A stretch of DNA of 64,000 bases from Intestinibacillus sp. Marseille-P6563 (GTDB taxonomy: Bacteria; Bacillota; Clostridia; Oscillospirales; Butyricicoccaceae): NCBI RefSeq assembly GCF_900604335.1, contig NZ_UWOD01000001.1, positions 581,001 through 645,000 of the forward strand, written 5' to 3'. This document shows, piece after piece, positions 38,588 through 48,327 of the stretch. The translations under genes and the position numbers were made by a program. The notes below the pieces were generated by a model that saw only the letters and a list, made by a program, of their open reading frames with translations, did not search any database and was not told where the DNA came from. The first letter of the stretch is position 1. Every line of letters starts with the position of its first letter.

Positions 38588-41449
38588 TTACTCGCCTCGC
38601 TCTAAAAAAGTACGGCGAAACGCACTCGTCGGGACCGGCTTGCCATAATAATAGCCTTGCCCGTAATCGCACCCCATCGAGCGGATGAAGGCCTCATCCT
38701 CCTTTGTTTCAACGCCCTCTGTCACGGTTTCAATGCCTAATTTCTTTGCCATTTCAAAAATCAAAAGCATAACTTCATATTGCGAACTTCTCTGTTCCTT
38801 TTTCAAATCCATCAGGAACATACGATCCAATTTGATTTGGTCGATATGAAGTTTACCGAGGGTGTTGAGCGAAGAATACCCGGAACCAAAGTCATCCATC
38901 GACACCCGGAAACCCGCGTGACTCAGCTGCGCAATGGTATCATTCAATTCCTCGATATTTTCAAAAACCAGGCCTTCCAAAATCTCCAGGATGATATATC
39001 GAGGCGGTACCTGATAGCGCGCTGTCATCTCCTGGAGCTTCTCGACATAATCCTCGCTGACAAAGAGCGATCTCGTCTGATTGACCGAGATCTTTATAGG
39101 CGGATACCCTTTGTCCATCCAATTTCTTAAAATCTGGCATACTTTCTCCACCATATAGAGATCCAAATTCTTGCAGAATCCGTTCTGCTCAAACAATGGG
39201 ATGAACTGATTGGGATAAAGCTGGCCGCGCTCTTTGGTCTGCCAGCGCACAAGAGCTTCTGCGCTATCGATTTGACCGGTATGCAGATTCATTTTCGGCT
39301 GCAGATAAACTTGATATTCCTCATCCTCCAAAGCCCGGTGCATATTGGCTTCAATGTATTGCCGCAGTTTCTCCTCCTCATGCATGGAATCATCATACAT
39401 GCAGACATGAGAACCACCGTTCTGCTTGGCATGGGCCAATGCTACGACAAGGCCATTGAGTCCCGCCTGGGCGTTGGACAACTCAAGCGACATCACAGAA
39501 GAAACGGCGCCGCAGTAAATGGAAATTCGATAGCCGTCTAACAAATTCTCTGCCATTTTTTTGAGCTGCGATTGCAGTTGGTCCACCCGACGATTGATAT
39601 CCTCTGCCTGATATTGTGAAACCAAAAGATAAAAACAATCGGTCGTGGGACGGCAGATAAATTCGCCTTCGCCCAGATTAGCTTCTAAAATCTCCTTAAA
39701 CCTACAAAGAAGCTGATCGGCTCTCTGGGTCCCATAGGTATCATTGATGTACTTAAAATTGCAGATATTAAAGGCAATGATTGCCCCCGGCACATGCTGC
39801 TCCATTTTTTGTTCGAGCAGCTTACAAAAATACGTGCGATTGTATGCACCGGTCATTTCATCATAGATGGAAAGCTGCAATATTTTATTTTCATTGACCA
39901 GGGTCTTATACGCCATCTTTCTGTGGTAATTGTAAAACGCAAATGCACCAATCAGCAAAATGAGACTGATGGCAACCACAAGAATGGCCGCCCGATTTAC
40001 CCGAATCCATTCTTTGAGTGTATACTGTATGTTGTCCAAAAGATAGGTAGATAAGCGGGCCTGTGTATCCTGGTCACTGATGGAACTGGAAAACTGATTC
40101 AAAAGCGAAAGCATGGTATCCGCACCGGGCAGGGCATCTGTCACCGCAACCGCATAAGAAAATTCTTTCGCGCTCGCCCAGTCGGTCACCACATCATCAT
40201 AAATGACCCGTTTCCGAAGATAATAGTTCAAGGAATAACGATCCATCCAGATGCTGCAGTCGTCATCCGATAGTACATGCTCCAAGGCCTCTTCTGTGTT
40301 CATATCCAATGCCAGGGTATGCCCTTCCTTTGGATCATGTTCGATCGAATACGTGCGAATGGCATAACTATGGAAGTATGGAAGAGATAGCCGAATGCCG
40401 TTCTCGTAGGATAGCGCAGAATCGGTTGCAATGCACGCGATCAAATCCACTTTCTGCTCGTTAACCAGTTCGACCGCATCCTCCAGGTCATCCTCGATTA
40501 TGGCTTCGTATTGCAAGTCGATGCTCTTCGCAAAGTCATCAAAATACTCTACGGCAAATCCCTGCAGATGGTTATTTTTTATGTACTGAAACGGTGCATT
40601 TCCGGTAAAAAACAACACACGGACCGTTCCCAGCGACTGAATATATTCCAATTCCTCTTCCGAAGCTCGAAAAATGTCGGAGTCCAGAAAATAGCGTTCA
40701 TACAGTTCGTGCTCCAGATTGCCATAAGAAGCCGACACGATTTCCAGCGCAGAATTCAGCTCCGGAAGCAAATCCTGCCGCGTCGGAGACAACGCAAAAT
40801 AGTAGGGCGTCGGCGAAAAATACCCGATACTTCTCAACCCATCCGGCAGCGAAATATCGACCTGCAGCGTCGCGTCCGCTCGTCCACTCCTGACCGCTTC
40901 CATCACTTCTTGGTGTGTTTGGCAATCGACCACTTCGTAGGTAAAACCATTGACCTGTGCATACTGTTCAAAAAGCTCCATCCGCGCCGCCATTCCCGGA
41001 TAGGTTGCAACGGTTATCCCATCCCAGGCATTGAAGTTGTCCGCAATATAACGGGAATCGTCTGGCACTGCCAAAACCGTATAAGTCGACCCATAACTGT
41101 GACTGGGATAAAGATATTTCTTTTCCAAGTCATCATTGCGGTTCATGGTGCCCATCATATCGATTTCACCATTTTCCAGCTGCGTCAACAGGGTGGATAA
41201 TTGCTGATTCACATCCCCTTCCGCCTGGACATACTCGATCTCCCAATCGGTAAACAAGACAAGCTGATTGAGATAATCCACCATATATCCCGCATATTCC
41301 CCATTTTCATCGATATACGAAATATCGCCCTGAATCGGCAACCCCACGCGCACAACCGAATCCGAAGATTCTTTCGCCTCGGCGGCAACCAAATTACAGA
41401 GCAACACGATACCGACTGCCAGCATCGCCAGCATTTTTAAACATTTCAT
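38588..41449 (-). CDS. Dual SBP_bac_3 sensor with degenerate GGDEF and EAL domain (c-di-GMP phosphodiesterase)
   Basis: 953 residues; ATG 41449 is preferred as GAGAG lies eight bases upstream. Signal peptide (MLAMLAVGIVLLCNLVAA), two periplasmic solute-binding-like domains (about 30-260 and 270-480), one transmembrane helix (AAILVVAISLILLIGAFAFY), GGDEF-like and EAL domains. At the GGDEF position the sequence reads CRPTTDCF, so the cyclase is surely inactive. The EAL domain keeps EALVRW, DDFGSGYSSL, TEGVE and GYYYGKPV, so it probably degrades c-di-GMP in response to an amino acid or similar ligand. Confidence 0.9.
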   Translation of the reverse strand: MKCLKMLAMLAVGIVLLCNLVAAEAKESSDSVVRVGLPIQGDISYIDENGEYAGYMVDYLNQLVLFTDWEIEYVQAEGDVNQQLSTLLTQLENGEIDMMGTMNRNDDLEKKYLYPSHSYGSTYTVLAVPDDSRYIADNFNAWDGITVATYPGMAARMELFEQYAQVNGFTYEVVDCQTHQEVMEAVRSGRADATLQVDISLPDGLRSIGYFSPTPYYFALSPTRQDLLPELNSALEIVSASYGNLEHELYERYFLDSDIFRASEEELEYIQSLGTVRVLFFTGNAPFQYIKNNHLQGFAVEYFDDFAKSIDLQYEAIIEDDLEDAVELVNEQKVDLIACIATDSALSYENGIRLSLPYFHSYAIRTYSIEHDPKEGHTLALDMNTEEALEHVLSDDDCSIWMDRYSLNYYLRKRVIYDDVVTDWASAKEFSYAVAVTDALPGADTMLSLLNQFSSSISDQDTQARLSTYLLDNIQYTLKEWIRVNRAAILVVAISLILLIGAFAFYNYHRKMAYKTLVNENKILQLSIYDEMTGAYNRTYFCKLLEQKMEQHVPGAIIAFNICNFKYINDTYGTQRADQLLCRFKEILEANLGEGEFICRPTTDCFYLLVSQYQAEDINRRVDQLQSQLKKMAENLLDGYRISIYCGAVSSVMSLELSNAQAGLNGLVVALAHAKQNGGSHVCMYDDSMHEEEKLRQYIEANMHRALEDEEYQVYLQPKMNLHTGQIDSAEALVRWQTKERGQLYPNQFIPLFEQNGFCKNLDLYMVEKVCQILRNWMDKGYPPIKISVNQTRSLFVSEDYVEKLQEMTARYQVPPRYIILEILEGLVFENIEELNDTIAQLSHAGFRVSMDDFGSGYSSLNTLGKLHIDQIKLDRMFLMDLKKEQRSSQYEVMLLIFEMAKKLGIETVTEGVETKEDEAFIRSMGCDYGQGYYYGKPVPTSAFRRTFLERGE

Positions 41450-41800
41450 AGGCCACATCTCTCGATCTCTTTTTTTAAGAATTGTCACCCAGTTCAAAAC
41501 AACAAAAAAACATAGCTGCAAATACCATTTATACTGTTAGGAACAAGCCAGAGAAGCCGAGCATGGGCACAACCGATTCGCAGTCTTGCAGACGTAGACT
41601 CATCTCGCTGTATTGTCCAAAACAAAAGGATTTTCGCTATGTTCTAAGAAAGATGTTTTGATTTTCAGCTATAAAGCTGTCCATCTATGTTTCTATAATT
41701 TTACTACATTTGAAATTCCATGTCAAGCATGCGCACGGTACCCAGGATGGAAAAGCTGCCATGCTTTATCCAACATATGGAATATCAAAATACGGACAAA
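41450..41800. other. Intergenic region upstream of the EAL gene
   Basis: No gene seen. I looked for a c-di-GMP riboswitch and found no GEMM-like core. Confidence 0.4.
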
Positions 41801-41827
41801 AAAGCGAATGCAATCTGCATTCGCTTT
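41801..41827 (-). terminator. Terminator of the spoIIA operon
   Basis: AAAGCGAATGCA/TGCATTCGCTTT, three-base loop, T run on the minus strand, directly after the sigF stop. Confidence 0.92.
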
Positions 41828-41828
41828 T

Positions 41829-42536
41829 CTATGGCAAGAGCTGTTCCCGCATCCGCTCAACCGCCCTCCGTTCCAGCCGAGACACCTGCACCTGGGATAC
41901 ACCTAGAATCCGTGCGCATTGCTGCTGGGTCAAGCACCGTCCATACCGTAACGCAATCACCCGTGCTTCCCGTTCTGGAAGTGCGGCCATAGCTTCCCGC
42001 AACGCGAGCTTTGTGGTCACCTGTTCTTCGATGCCGTCATCGCCCAGCAATTCCCCAAGTGCGGAACCATCTTCCCCGACTTCGCGTTGCAGTGAATCGG
42101 CCGACTGAGTCGCCTGTTCGCACATGGCCACCTCTTCCACCGAAACCCCAGCCGCTTCGGCCAACTCAGATACCGTGACTTCTCGCCCCAGTTCGGTTTC
42201 CATCCGGCTTTGCAGTTGCCGCAGACGCACCGCTTGTTCCTTGACTGAACGGCTGACCTTGACCGTACCGTCATCACGCAGAAAGCGCCGGATTTCCCCC
42301 GCGATCTTAGGCACGGCATAGGTAGAAAATTGAGTCCCGTAGTCGCCATCAAATCCGCGGACTGCCTTGAGGAACCCCAAACAGGCAAGCTGGTATAGAT
42401 CGTCCTGTTCAACACCTCGTCCGACATACCGCCGCACAATCGACCAAATCAGGCCATTGTTGTGCTCCACCAGCGCGGCGTCCGCTTCCTTGTCCCCCGC
42501 CTGGGCCCGCCGGATGAGCTCTAAATTGTCGGTCAC
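41829..42536 (-). CDS. sigF: RNA polymerase sporulation sigma factor SigF
   Basis: 235 residues. Group 3 sigma factor of the forespore. Region 2 (LIWSIVRRYVGRGVEQDDLYQLACLG, FSTYAVPKIAGEIRRFLRDDG) and region 4 with helix-turn-helix LTQQQCARILGVSQVQVSRLERRA. Start overlaps the spoIIAB stop by four bases. Gene order spoIIAA-spoIIAB-sigF is the standard spoIIA operon; SpoIIAB holds SigF inactive until SpoIIAA is dephosphorylated. Confidence 0.95.
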   Translation of the reverse strand: MTDNLELIRRAQAGDKEADAALVEHNNGLIWSIVRRYVGRGVEQDDLYQLACLGFLKAVRGFDGDYGTQFSTYAVPKIAGEIRRFLRDDGTVKVSRSVKEQAVRLRQLQSRMETELGREVTVSELAEAAGVSVEEVAMCEQATQSADSLQREVGEDGSALGELLGDDGIEEQVTTKLALREAMAALPEREARVIALRYGRCLTQQQCARILGVSQVQVSRLERRAVERMREQLLP

Positions 42537-42982
42537 TGCCCCTCCTCCGTCCGGCGGCCATGGATGGTCTTAACCAGCGTGACAATCGTCCCCTTGCCCA
42601 CGGTCGAACGCACCCGCAGTTTATCGGTAAAACTCTCCATAATGGTAAAGCCCATGCCCGAGCGCTGCTCATCCCCTGTGGTGAACATGGGCTGGCGGGC
42701 CTGCTCGATGTCCGGAATGCCGCAGCCTGCATCTTTGACCTTGATCTCCGCCGATCGATTTTCAAACAGGCGAACCGAAACGGTTATGTAGCCCAGCCGG
42801 TCACGGTAACCGTGCACGATGGCATTGGTGACCGCTTCGGACACCACGGTCTTGATGTCGCCCAATTCCTCCATGGTAGGGTCGAGCTGGGCGATAAAGG
42901 CCGCAACTGTCTGCCGGGCAAAGCCTTCATTGACCGACCGGCTTTCCAGTTTGATGGACATTTTATTGATTACGTTCAACAT
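42533..42982 (-). CDS. spoIIAB: Anti-sigma F factor SpoIIAB
   Basis: 149 residues, GHKL-type serine kinase. N box EAVTNAIVHGY, G1 box DAGCGIPD and the G2 region RSGMGFTIMESF are present. It binds SigF and phosphorylates SpoIIAA. The start overlaps the spoIIAA stop by seven bases and the end overlaps sigF, so the three are translationally coupled. Confidence 0.95.
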   Translation of the reverse strand: MLNVINKMSIKLESRSVNEGFARQTVAAFIAQLDPTMEELGDIKTVVSEAVTNAIVHGYRDRLGYITVSVRLFENRSAEIKVKDAGCGIPDIEQARQPMFTTGDEQRSGMGFTIMESFTDKLRVRSTVGKGTIVTLVKTIHGRRTEEGQ

Positions 42983-43305
42983 TGTTTTTCCCCTTTCTCG
43001 TCCACGAACGTCATCCGGTGCGGCAGCCCGGCAGCCCGGAACACCCGCATGGCCTGCGGTGGTGTCCCGCGGATAACCAAGCTGCGTCCGGTGCGCGCCA
43101 GGGCGCGATGCAGGTTCATCGCCACCGCCAGCCCGGAGGAATCCATGAACGTCAAGCCCGATAGGTCGAGCACCACTGGCTCGACCGGATAAAGCACCAC
43201 GATATTTTCCAGATAATCTAAAATGCGCCGCGCTTCGTGATGCCCCATCTCGTCCTGGATATGCACCACGATGCTATCGCCCACCCGCTCGTGTGTGATC
43301 TGCAT
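42976..43305 (-). CDS. spoIIAA: Anti-anti-sigma F factor SpoIIAA
   Basis: 109 residues, single STAS domain. The phosphorylated serine lies in LTFMDSSGLAVAM. Unphosphorylated it frees SigF from SpoIIAB. First gene of the operon; the short gap before folC holds a terminator, so a promoter (SigH type expected from known systems) should lie at about 43310-43380, but I cannot point to it. Confidence 0.93.
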   Translation of the reverse strand: MQITHERVGDSIVVHIQDEMGHHEARRILDYLENIVVLYPVEPVVLDLSGLTFMDSSGLAVAMNLHRALARTGRSLVIRGTPPQAMRVFRAAGLPHRMTFVDEKGEKQC

Positions 43306-43333
43306 ATTCTCACCTCATTTTTAGATACAAAAA

Positions 43334-43359
43334 GAGCCTGCAACCAAAGTTACAGGCTC
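43334..43359 (-). terminator. Terminator of folC
   Basis: GAGCCTG/CAGGCTC with a short inner AAC/GTT helix, followed by TTTTTG on the minus strand. Confidence 0.82.
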
Positions 43360-43398
43360 ATTTTACAATAACTTACATTCTGTTTTTGCCGCATCCTG

Positions 43399-44646
43399 TC
43401 AGGATGCAAAAAATTTCTCGGCTTCGCCCACCAGGTACAGCGACCCGCAAATCAAAATCGTATCGGTTGGCTGCGCGGCTGCCAGGACAGCCCGCAGGGC
43501 ATCTGCCGCATGGACAAAGGTGCCCTGCACCTTTGCCGCGGGCAGCAGCGTGGCCAATTCGGCCGCCGGCAGCGCCCGCTCGCTGTCTGGCTGGGTGGCA
43601 AAGACCGCATCCCCCACATCGGCCAAAATACTGGCACATGCCTTTACATCTTTATCGGCCACCATGCCGATTACCAGCAGCAGACGGCCATCAAATGGCA
43701 AGGCATCCACCGTAGAGCGAATCGCCTTTACACCCCCGATATTATGGCCACCATCCACTAAAATATGTGGATTTTTGCGTAAAATCTGCATACGTCCCGG
43801 TAGAAAGGCATGAGCCAAACCGACGGCAACCACCTCGGACGGCAGCGTCCATCCCCGGCTGCGCAGCGCGTCGATGGCCTGCAAAGCGGTGCAGGCGTTC
43901 TGCACCTGATGCGGCCCGATGAGCGGTACATCATAGGGTTTCCCCTGCCAACAGAAGTGGACCCCCGTCCAATCATACCGAATCGACTCGGCCGGACCGG
44001 GCACCTGTACGTCCGGCCGCACCGACCGGATGACCGTCATCGCATCCTCCGGTTGTCCCGACGCACAGACGGCCGCACTGCCCGGCTTGAAGATGCCGGC
44101 TTTGGTGCGGGCAATCTCACCGGTCGTGCGTCCCAAGACTGCTGTGTGGTCGAGGGAGATTGATGTCAGTACCGCGACCTCAGGCGGGTCGATCACATTG
44201 GTCGCATCGAACGAACCGCCCAGCCCGGTTTCCAGCACCACGATGTCGCAGCCCTGCTCGGCAAAGTACAGAAACCCCAGCGCGGTGACAAATTCAAACT
44301 CGCCGATGCACTCGCCTGCGGGTAAGGTCAACGTGCGTTCGGCCTGCTCGACCCGATCAGCCAGACGCTGCAAATCGGCGTCCGAAACCATCTGTCCATT
44401 TATCTGGATACGTTCGTGGAAGGTCACGAGAAAAGGCGACGTAAACAGTCCGGTGCGATACCCGGCCTGCTGCAACACAGCCGCCAGCATCGCCGCTGTA
44501 CTGCCCTTGCCATTGGTGCCCGCGAGGTGGACAAACTTGAGTCCCTTTTGTGGATTCCCCAAGGCGGCGCACAGGGCACGGATGCGGTGCAGACCTGGCT
44601 TGCCCGAAAAGCGGCCATGGGCATGGATTCGGTCGATGACGGTCAT
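43399..44646 (-). CDS. folC: Folylpolyglutamate synthase / dihydrofolate synthase
   Basis: 415 residues from ATG 44646 (ATGA overlap with the preceding gene). Mur-ligase fold with P-loop HLAGTNGKGSTAAM, LTSISLDHTAVLG, and the C-terminal DGGHNIGGVKA motif. It adds glutamate to folates and may also make dihydrofolate from dihydropteroate. Co-translation with the unknown 143-residue protein is implied by the four-base overlap. Confidence 0.94.
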   Translation of the reverse strand: MTVIDRIHAHGRFSGKPGLHRIRALCAALGNPQKGLKFVHLAGTNGKGSTAAMLAAVLQQAGYRTGLFTSPFLVTFHERIQINGQMVSDADLQRLADRVEQAERTLTLPAGECIGEFEFVTALGFLYFAEQGCDIVVLETGLGGSFDATNVIDPPEVAVLTSISLDHTAVLGRTTGEIARTKAGIFKPGSAAVCASGQPEDAMTVIRSVRPDVQVPGPAESIRYDWTGVHFCWQGKPYDVPLIGPHQVQNACTALQAIDALRSRGWTLPSEVVAVGLAHAFLPGRMQILRKNPHILVDGGHNIGGVKAIRSTVDALPFDGRLLLVIGMVADKDVKACASILADVGDAVFATQPDSERALPAAELATLLPAAKVQGTFVHAADALRAVLAAAQPTDTILICGSLYLVGEAEKFFAS

Positions 44647-45074
44647 ACGCGCACCAGCCGCCCTTCCCACCAGTCCTGCGGGTCGCCATTCTCATTGAGA
44701 ACGCCCTGCATTTTGTATTCGCTCTCACTGACCTGCATCATCATTTCGCTGCCGCTGTGCACGCCATCTGCTGCCATGTATGCCGACGTGATGATGCCCG
44801 GTAAGACGGTAAACCGGCCTTCGAGCGTCCCCAGAGCCGGATTGACCGACGTCCAGCGCAGTTCGGCCGGGTTGTCGGTCAGCGAGATCGTGTAGGTGTT
44901 CTCAAACCGCGCCGGCGGCGTGAGCGCCACATCCAGAAAGCCGGTCAGCGTCCAAGTGTCGGACGTACGCGACAGCGTCGTTTCCCCCGTCAGCGGCACC
45001 GTTTGGCCGTCCTTGGTATGGTAGACCCCTTCGGCGCGCCAACGCGCTGATTGGAATAAATAGGTGTGTTCCAT
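44643..45074 (-). CDS. Conserved protein of unknown function upstream of folC
   Basis: 143 residues, no signal peptide or membrane segment. The sequence alternates short beta-like stretches (WTLTGFLDVALTPPARFENTY, YKMQGVLNEN) and resembles a small beta-barrel, but no family was recognised. It lies 21 bases after a zinc-ribbon gene and overlaps folC by four bases. Confidence 0.6.
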   Translation of the reverse strand: MEHTYLFQSARWRAEGVYHTKDGQTVPLTGETTLSRTSDTWTLTGFLDVALTPPARFENTYTISLTDNPAELRWTSVNPALGTLEGRFTVLPGIITSAYMAADGVHSGSEMMMQVSESEYKMQGVLNENGDPQDWWEGRLVRV

Positions 45075-45095
45075 GGTTTCCTCCTACTTGATCGC

Positions 45096-45281
45096 TCAAT
45101 CGGTCGAATCGCAGAAGAATTCCATCTTCCCGCAATTCTTGCAGACATAAATCTGCACGGTCAAAGAACCGGCAAACAGGTTGGGCAGACTGCCCAGCAA
45201 AAAGCCGGTTTGACCGAGCTGCAATTTTTCGGTCCCCATATAGTGCAGCAGGGCCTGGCAACGTAAACATTTCATCTTCAT
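45096..45281 (-). CDS. Small zinc-ribbon protein
   Basis: 61 residues. Cysteine pairs CLRC near the start and CKNCGK near the end form a likely zinc ribbon, similar to nucleic-acid-binding Zn-ribbon proteins of the DUF2082 kind. The middle is hydrophobic (GFLLGSLPNLFAGSL). First gene of the short unit leading to folC. Function unknown. Confidence 0.65.
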   Translation of the reverse strand: MKMKCLRCQALLHYMGTEKLQLGQTGFLLGSLPNLFAGSLTVQIYVCKNCGKMEFFCDSTD

Positions 45282-45299
45282 GCCTCCTTTTATGACACG

Positions 45300-45329
45300 A
45301 AAGGGGAAGAACGCGAGTCCTTCCCCTTT
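45300..45329 (-). terminator. Terminator of valS
   Basis: AAAGGGGAAG/CTTCCCCTTT stem close to the valS stop; the following T tract is short. Confidence 0.65.
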
Positions 45330-45335
45330 TCTATC

Positions 45336-47969
45336 TTAGCCTTGCGGCAGTGCAGCCAGGCTGGCGTCGAGTTTGTCCATCAGTTCCTGATACTTGGCTG
45401 CCTTTTCGCGCTCCTGCGCGATGACAGCTTCGGGCGCCTTATTGACAAAGCCCGGATTGTTCAGTTTCTTCATGACAAAGTCGATATCCTTCTGTACCTT
45501 GGCCTTTTCCTTGGTCAGGCGAGCACGTTCCTTTTCAAAGTCTACCAGTTCGCCCATGGGCATGTAGACCTGCGCACCCTTGGTGACTACGGAAACCATG
45601 GAATCCACATTTGCCGGCGTTGCATCGACAAATTCGATGTCGGACGCATAGGCCAGCTTGGCAAAGAACAGCGAACCAGCCTCATACGCCGCACGGTCGT
45701 CGGTCAACAGGATGACCTGTGCCTTCTTGGACGGCGGCACGTTCATCTCGGCACGGCGGGCACGGATAGCGCGGATAGTGTCCATCATAGTTTCTACCTG
45801 ATCGGCCTCGGTAGCAAAGTGCAGCTTTTCATCATACTCCGGCCACTTGGATACCATGACCGATTCGCCCTCATGCGGCAGCGCCTGCCAGATGGTTTCG
45901 GTGATGAACGGCATGAACGGATGCAGCAGCTGCATGGTGTGCGACAGGACATAGCACAGCACCTTCTGGGCGCTCTCGTTGGACGCCTTGTCGTCCTTGT
46001 TTTGCAGACGCGGCTTGACAATCTCGATATACCAATCGCAGAAGTTATCCCAGATAAAGTCATACAGCTTCTGGACCGCCAGACCGAGTTCGTACTTATC
46101 GATGTTCTCGGTGACAGCAGCAACCAGGTCGTTGTACTTGGACAGAATCCACTTGTCCTCAAGCGCCAGGTTTTCGGGCAGCTCGGCCTTGTCGATGGTC
46201 AGGTTCATCTGGATGAAGCGGGACGCATTCCAGATCTTGTTGGCAAAATTGCGGCTGGACTCCACCTTCTCGGTCGAGAAGCGCATATCGTTGCCGGGTG
46301 AGTTGCCGGTGACCAGCGTAAAGCGCAGCGCGTCGGCGCCGTACTGGTCGATAATCTCCAGCGGGTCGATGCCATTGCCAAGAGACTTGCTCATCTTGCG
46401 GCCCTGCGCGTCGCGCACCAGACCATGGATATACACGGTCTTGAACGGTTCCTCATGCATCTGCTCCAGGCCGGAGAAGATCATGCGGGCAACCCAGAAG
46501 AAGATGATGTCATAGCCGGTGACCAGCACGCTGGTGGGATAGAAATAGTCGAGTTCCGGGGTCTTGTCCGGCCAGCCGAGCGTAGAGAACGGCCACAGCG
46601 CCGACGAGAACCAGGTATCGAGTACGTCCTCTTCCTGACGCATATGAGTACCGCCGCACTTGGGGCAGACGGTCACATCGGTGCGCGATACGGTCATTTC
46701 GCCGCAGTCGTCGCAATAGTACGCCGGGATCCGATGGCCCCACCACAGCTGACGGGAGATGCACCAGTCGTGTACATTCTCCATCCAGCGCAGATAGGTC
46801 TTGGAGAAGCGCTCGGGCACAAACTTGACCCGGCCGTCCTTGACGACTTCCATTGCGGGCTTTGCCAGCGGCGCCATCTTGACGAACCACTGCGCCGAGG
46901 TCATCGGCTCTACGGTCGTACCGCAGCGGTAGCAGGTGCCGACGTTGTGCTCGTGGTCCTCAGTCTTGACCAGATAGCCGCCCTCTTCGAGGTCCTGGAT
47001 GACCGCCTTGCGGCACTCGTAACGGTCCATGCCCTGGTACTTGCCGCCGTTCTCGTTGACAGTCGCATCCTCGTTGAATACGAGAATCTGCTCGAGGTTA
47101 TGACGCTGACCCATCTCGAAGTCGTTCGGGTCGTGGCACGGGGTGACCTTCACACAACCGGTACCGAATTCCATGTCGACGTATTCATCGCCGAAGATCG
47201 GGATTTCGCGGTTCATGATCGGCAGGATGCAGGTCTTGCCAATCAAGTGCTTGTAGCGCTCGTCGTTCGGGTTGACAGCCACACCGGTATCGCCCATAAA
47301 GGTTTCCGGACGGGTGGTCGCAACGACCAGTTCGCCCGAACCGTCTGCCAGCGGGTAGCGGATGTGCCACAGCTTGCCCGGCTGGGTTTCATATTCGACC
47401 TCAGCATCCGACAGCGCGGTCGCACAGTGCGGGCACCAGTTGATGATGCGATGGCCCTTGTAAATGAGGCCCTTTTCATACAGGTTTACAAAGACTTCCT
47501 TGACCGCCTTGGAGCAGCCTTCGTCCATGGTGAAACGCTCACGGCGCCAGTCGCACGACGAGCCCAGCTTCTTGAGCTGCTCGATGATGCGGCTGCCGTA
47601 CTGGTGCTTCCAGTCCCACACGCGCTCGAGGAACTTCTCACGGCCCAGGTCGTAGCGGGTCAGGCCCTCTTCCTTGCGCAGGTTTTCCTCGACCTTGATC
47701 TGGGTCGCAATGCCTGCGTGGTCGGTGCCCGGCATCCACAGCGCCGAATAGCCCTGCATGCGCTTGAAACGGATCAGGATGTCCTGCAAGGTTTCGTCAA
47801 AGGCATGGCCCATGTGCAGCTGGCCGGTAACATTCGGGGGCGGGATAACAATGGTAAACGGTTTCTTGGTTTCATCGACCTCTGCGCCGAAGAAGCCGCT
47901 GTCGTTCCAGAACTTGTACAGCTTTTCTTCGACCGCAGACGGGTCATACGTCTTTGGCAGTTCGCTCAT
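45336..47969 (-). CDS. valS: Valyl-tRNA synthetase
   Basis: 877 residues from ATG 47969, the usual ValRS start ([10 protein letters not shown]). Class I synthetase: HIGH-type motif [17 protein letters not shown] loop [11 protein letters not shown], editing domain ([19 protein letters not shown]), zinc-binding cysteine pairs, anticodon domain and C-terminal coiled arm. It charges tRNA-Val with valine and edits threonine. Expression is controlled by the T-box leader upstream. Confidence 0.97.
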   Translation of the reverse strand: MSELPKTYDPSAVEEKLYKFWNDSGFFGAEVDETKKPFTIVIPPPNVTGQLHMGHAFDETLQDILIRFKRMQGYSALWMPGTDHAGIATQIKVEENLRKEEGLTRYDLGREKFLERVWDWKHQYGSRIIEQLKKLGSSCDWRRERFTMDEGCSKAVKEVFVNLYEKGLIYKGHRIINWCPHCATALSDAEVEYETQPGKLWHIRYPLADGSGELVVATTRPETFMGDTGVAVNPNDERYKHLIGKTCILPIMNREIPIFGDEYVDMEFGTGCVKVTPCHDPNDFEMGQRHNLEQILVFNEDATVNENGGKYQGMDRYECRKAVIQDLEEGGYLVKTEDHEHNVGTCYRCGTTVEPMTSAQWFVKMAPLAKPAMEVVKDGRVKFVPERFSKTYLRWMENVHDWCISRQLWWGHRIPAYYCDDCGEMTVSRTDVTVCPKCGGTHMRQEEDVLDTWFSSALWPFSTLGWPDKTPELDYFYPTSVLVTGYDIIFFWVARMIFSGLEQMHEEPFKTVYIHGLVRDAQGRKMSKSLGNGIDPLEIIDQYGADALRFTLVTGNSPGNDMRFSTEKVESSRNFANKIWNASRFIQMNLTIDKAELPENLALEDKWILSKYNDLVAAVTENIDKYELGLAVQKLYDFIWDNFCDWYIEIVKPRLQNKDDKASNESAQKVLCYVLSHTMQLLHPFMPFITETIWQALPHEGESVMVSKWPEYDEKLHFATEADQVETMMDTIRAIRARRAEMNVPPSKKAQVILLTDDRAAYEAGSLFFAKLAYASDIEFVDATPANVDSMVSVVTKGAQVYMPMGELVDFEKERARLTKEKAKVQKDIDFVMKKLNNPGFVNKAPEAVIAQEREKAAKYQELMDKLDASLAALPQG

Positions 47970-48013
47970 AAACGCAATACGCTCCTTTATCGAAAATTTG
48001 GTTTGACTGAAAT

Positions 48014-48255
48014 GAAAAAAGCCTTCGTCCCAAAACTTTAGGACGAAGGCTTTTGCTTCCGTGGTACCACCTAAATTCGCAGGAAAGTCCCTGCGCACTT
48101 GGCGCCCCTAACGCGGGCGGTAACGGGTACGCTTACCTAATGTTCAGCGCACCGGCTCCAAAGCTACCTTCTCCCCAGCCGAACGAAGGCTCACACCAAC
48201 CGCCTTCTCTCTTGCGAACAAACGCAGGGATACTCCTCTTTTTCATCGCCTTTAT
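48014..48255 (-). promoter_or_regulatory. T-box riboswitch leader of valS
   Basis: The conserved T-box core GGTGGTACCACGG is at 48057-48070 (minus strand). It is followed by the terminator GCCTTCGTCC/GGACGAAGGC (48021-48050) and a T run. Upstream the AG-rich start of Stem I (AAAGAGGAGTATC) and a likely specifier GTA (Val) in GAAGGTAGC are visible. Uncharged tRNA-Val would stabilise the antiterminator and allow valS transcription. Confidence 0.92.
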
Positions 48256-48327
48256 GATATTCTCTGTGAAATCCTTTTTATTATACGGATTTCTACTCCT
48301 TTTGTCAAGAACGGGGCGAAATTTTTC

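Noticed and set aside
41450..41800. c-di-GMP riboswitch upstream of the GGDEF-EAL gene
   Set aside because: No GEMM core sequence or tetraloop-receptor pattern was seen.
46425..48041. Plus-strand open frame of 538 codons opposite valS
   Set aside because: Mirror of the codon pattern of valS, with no motif.
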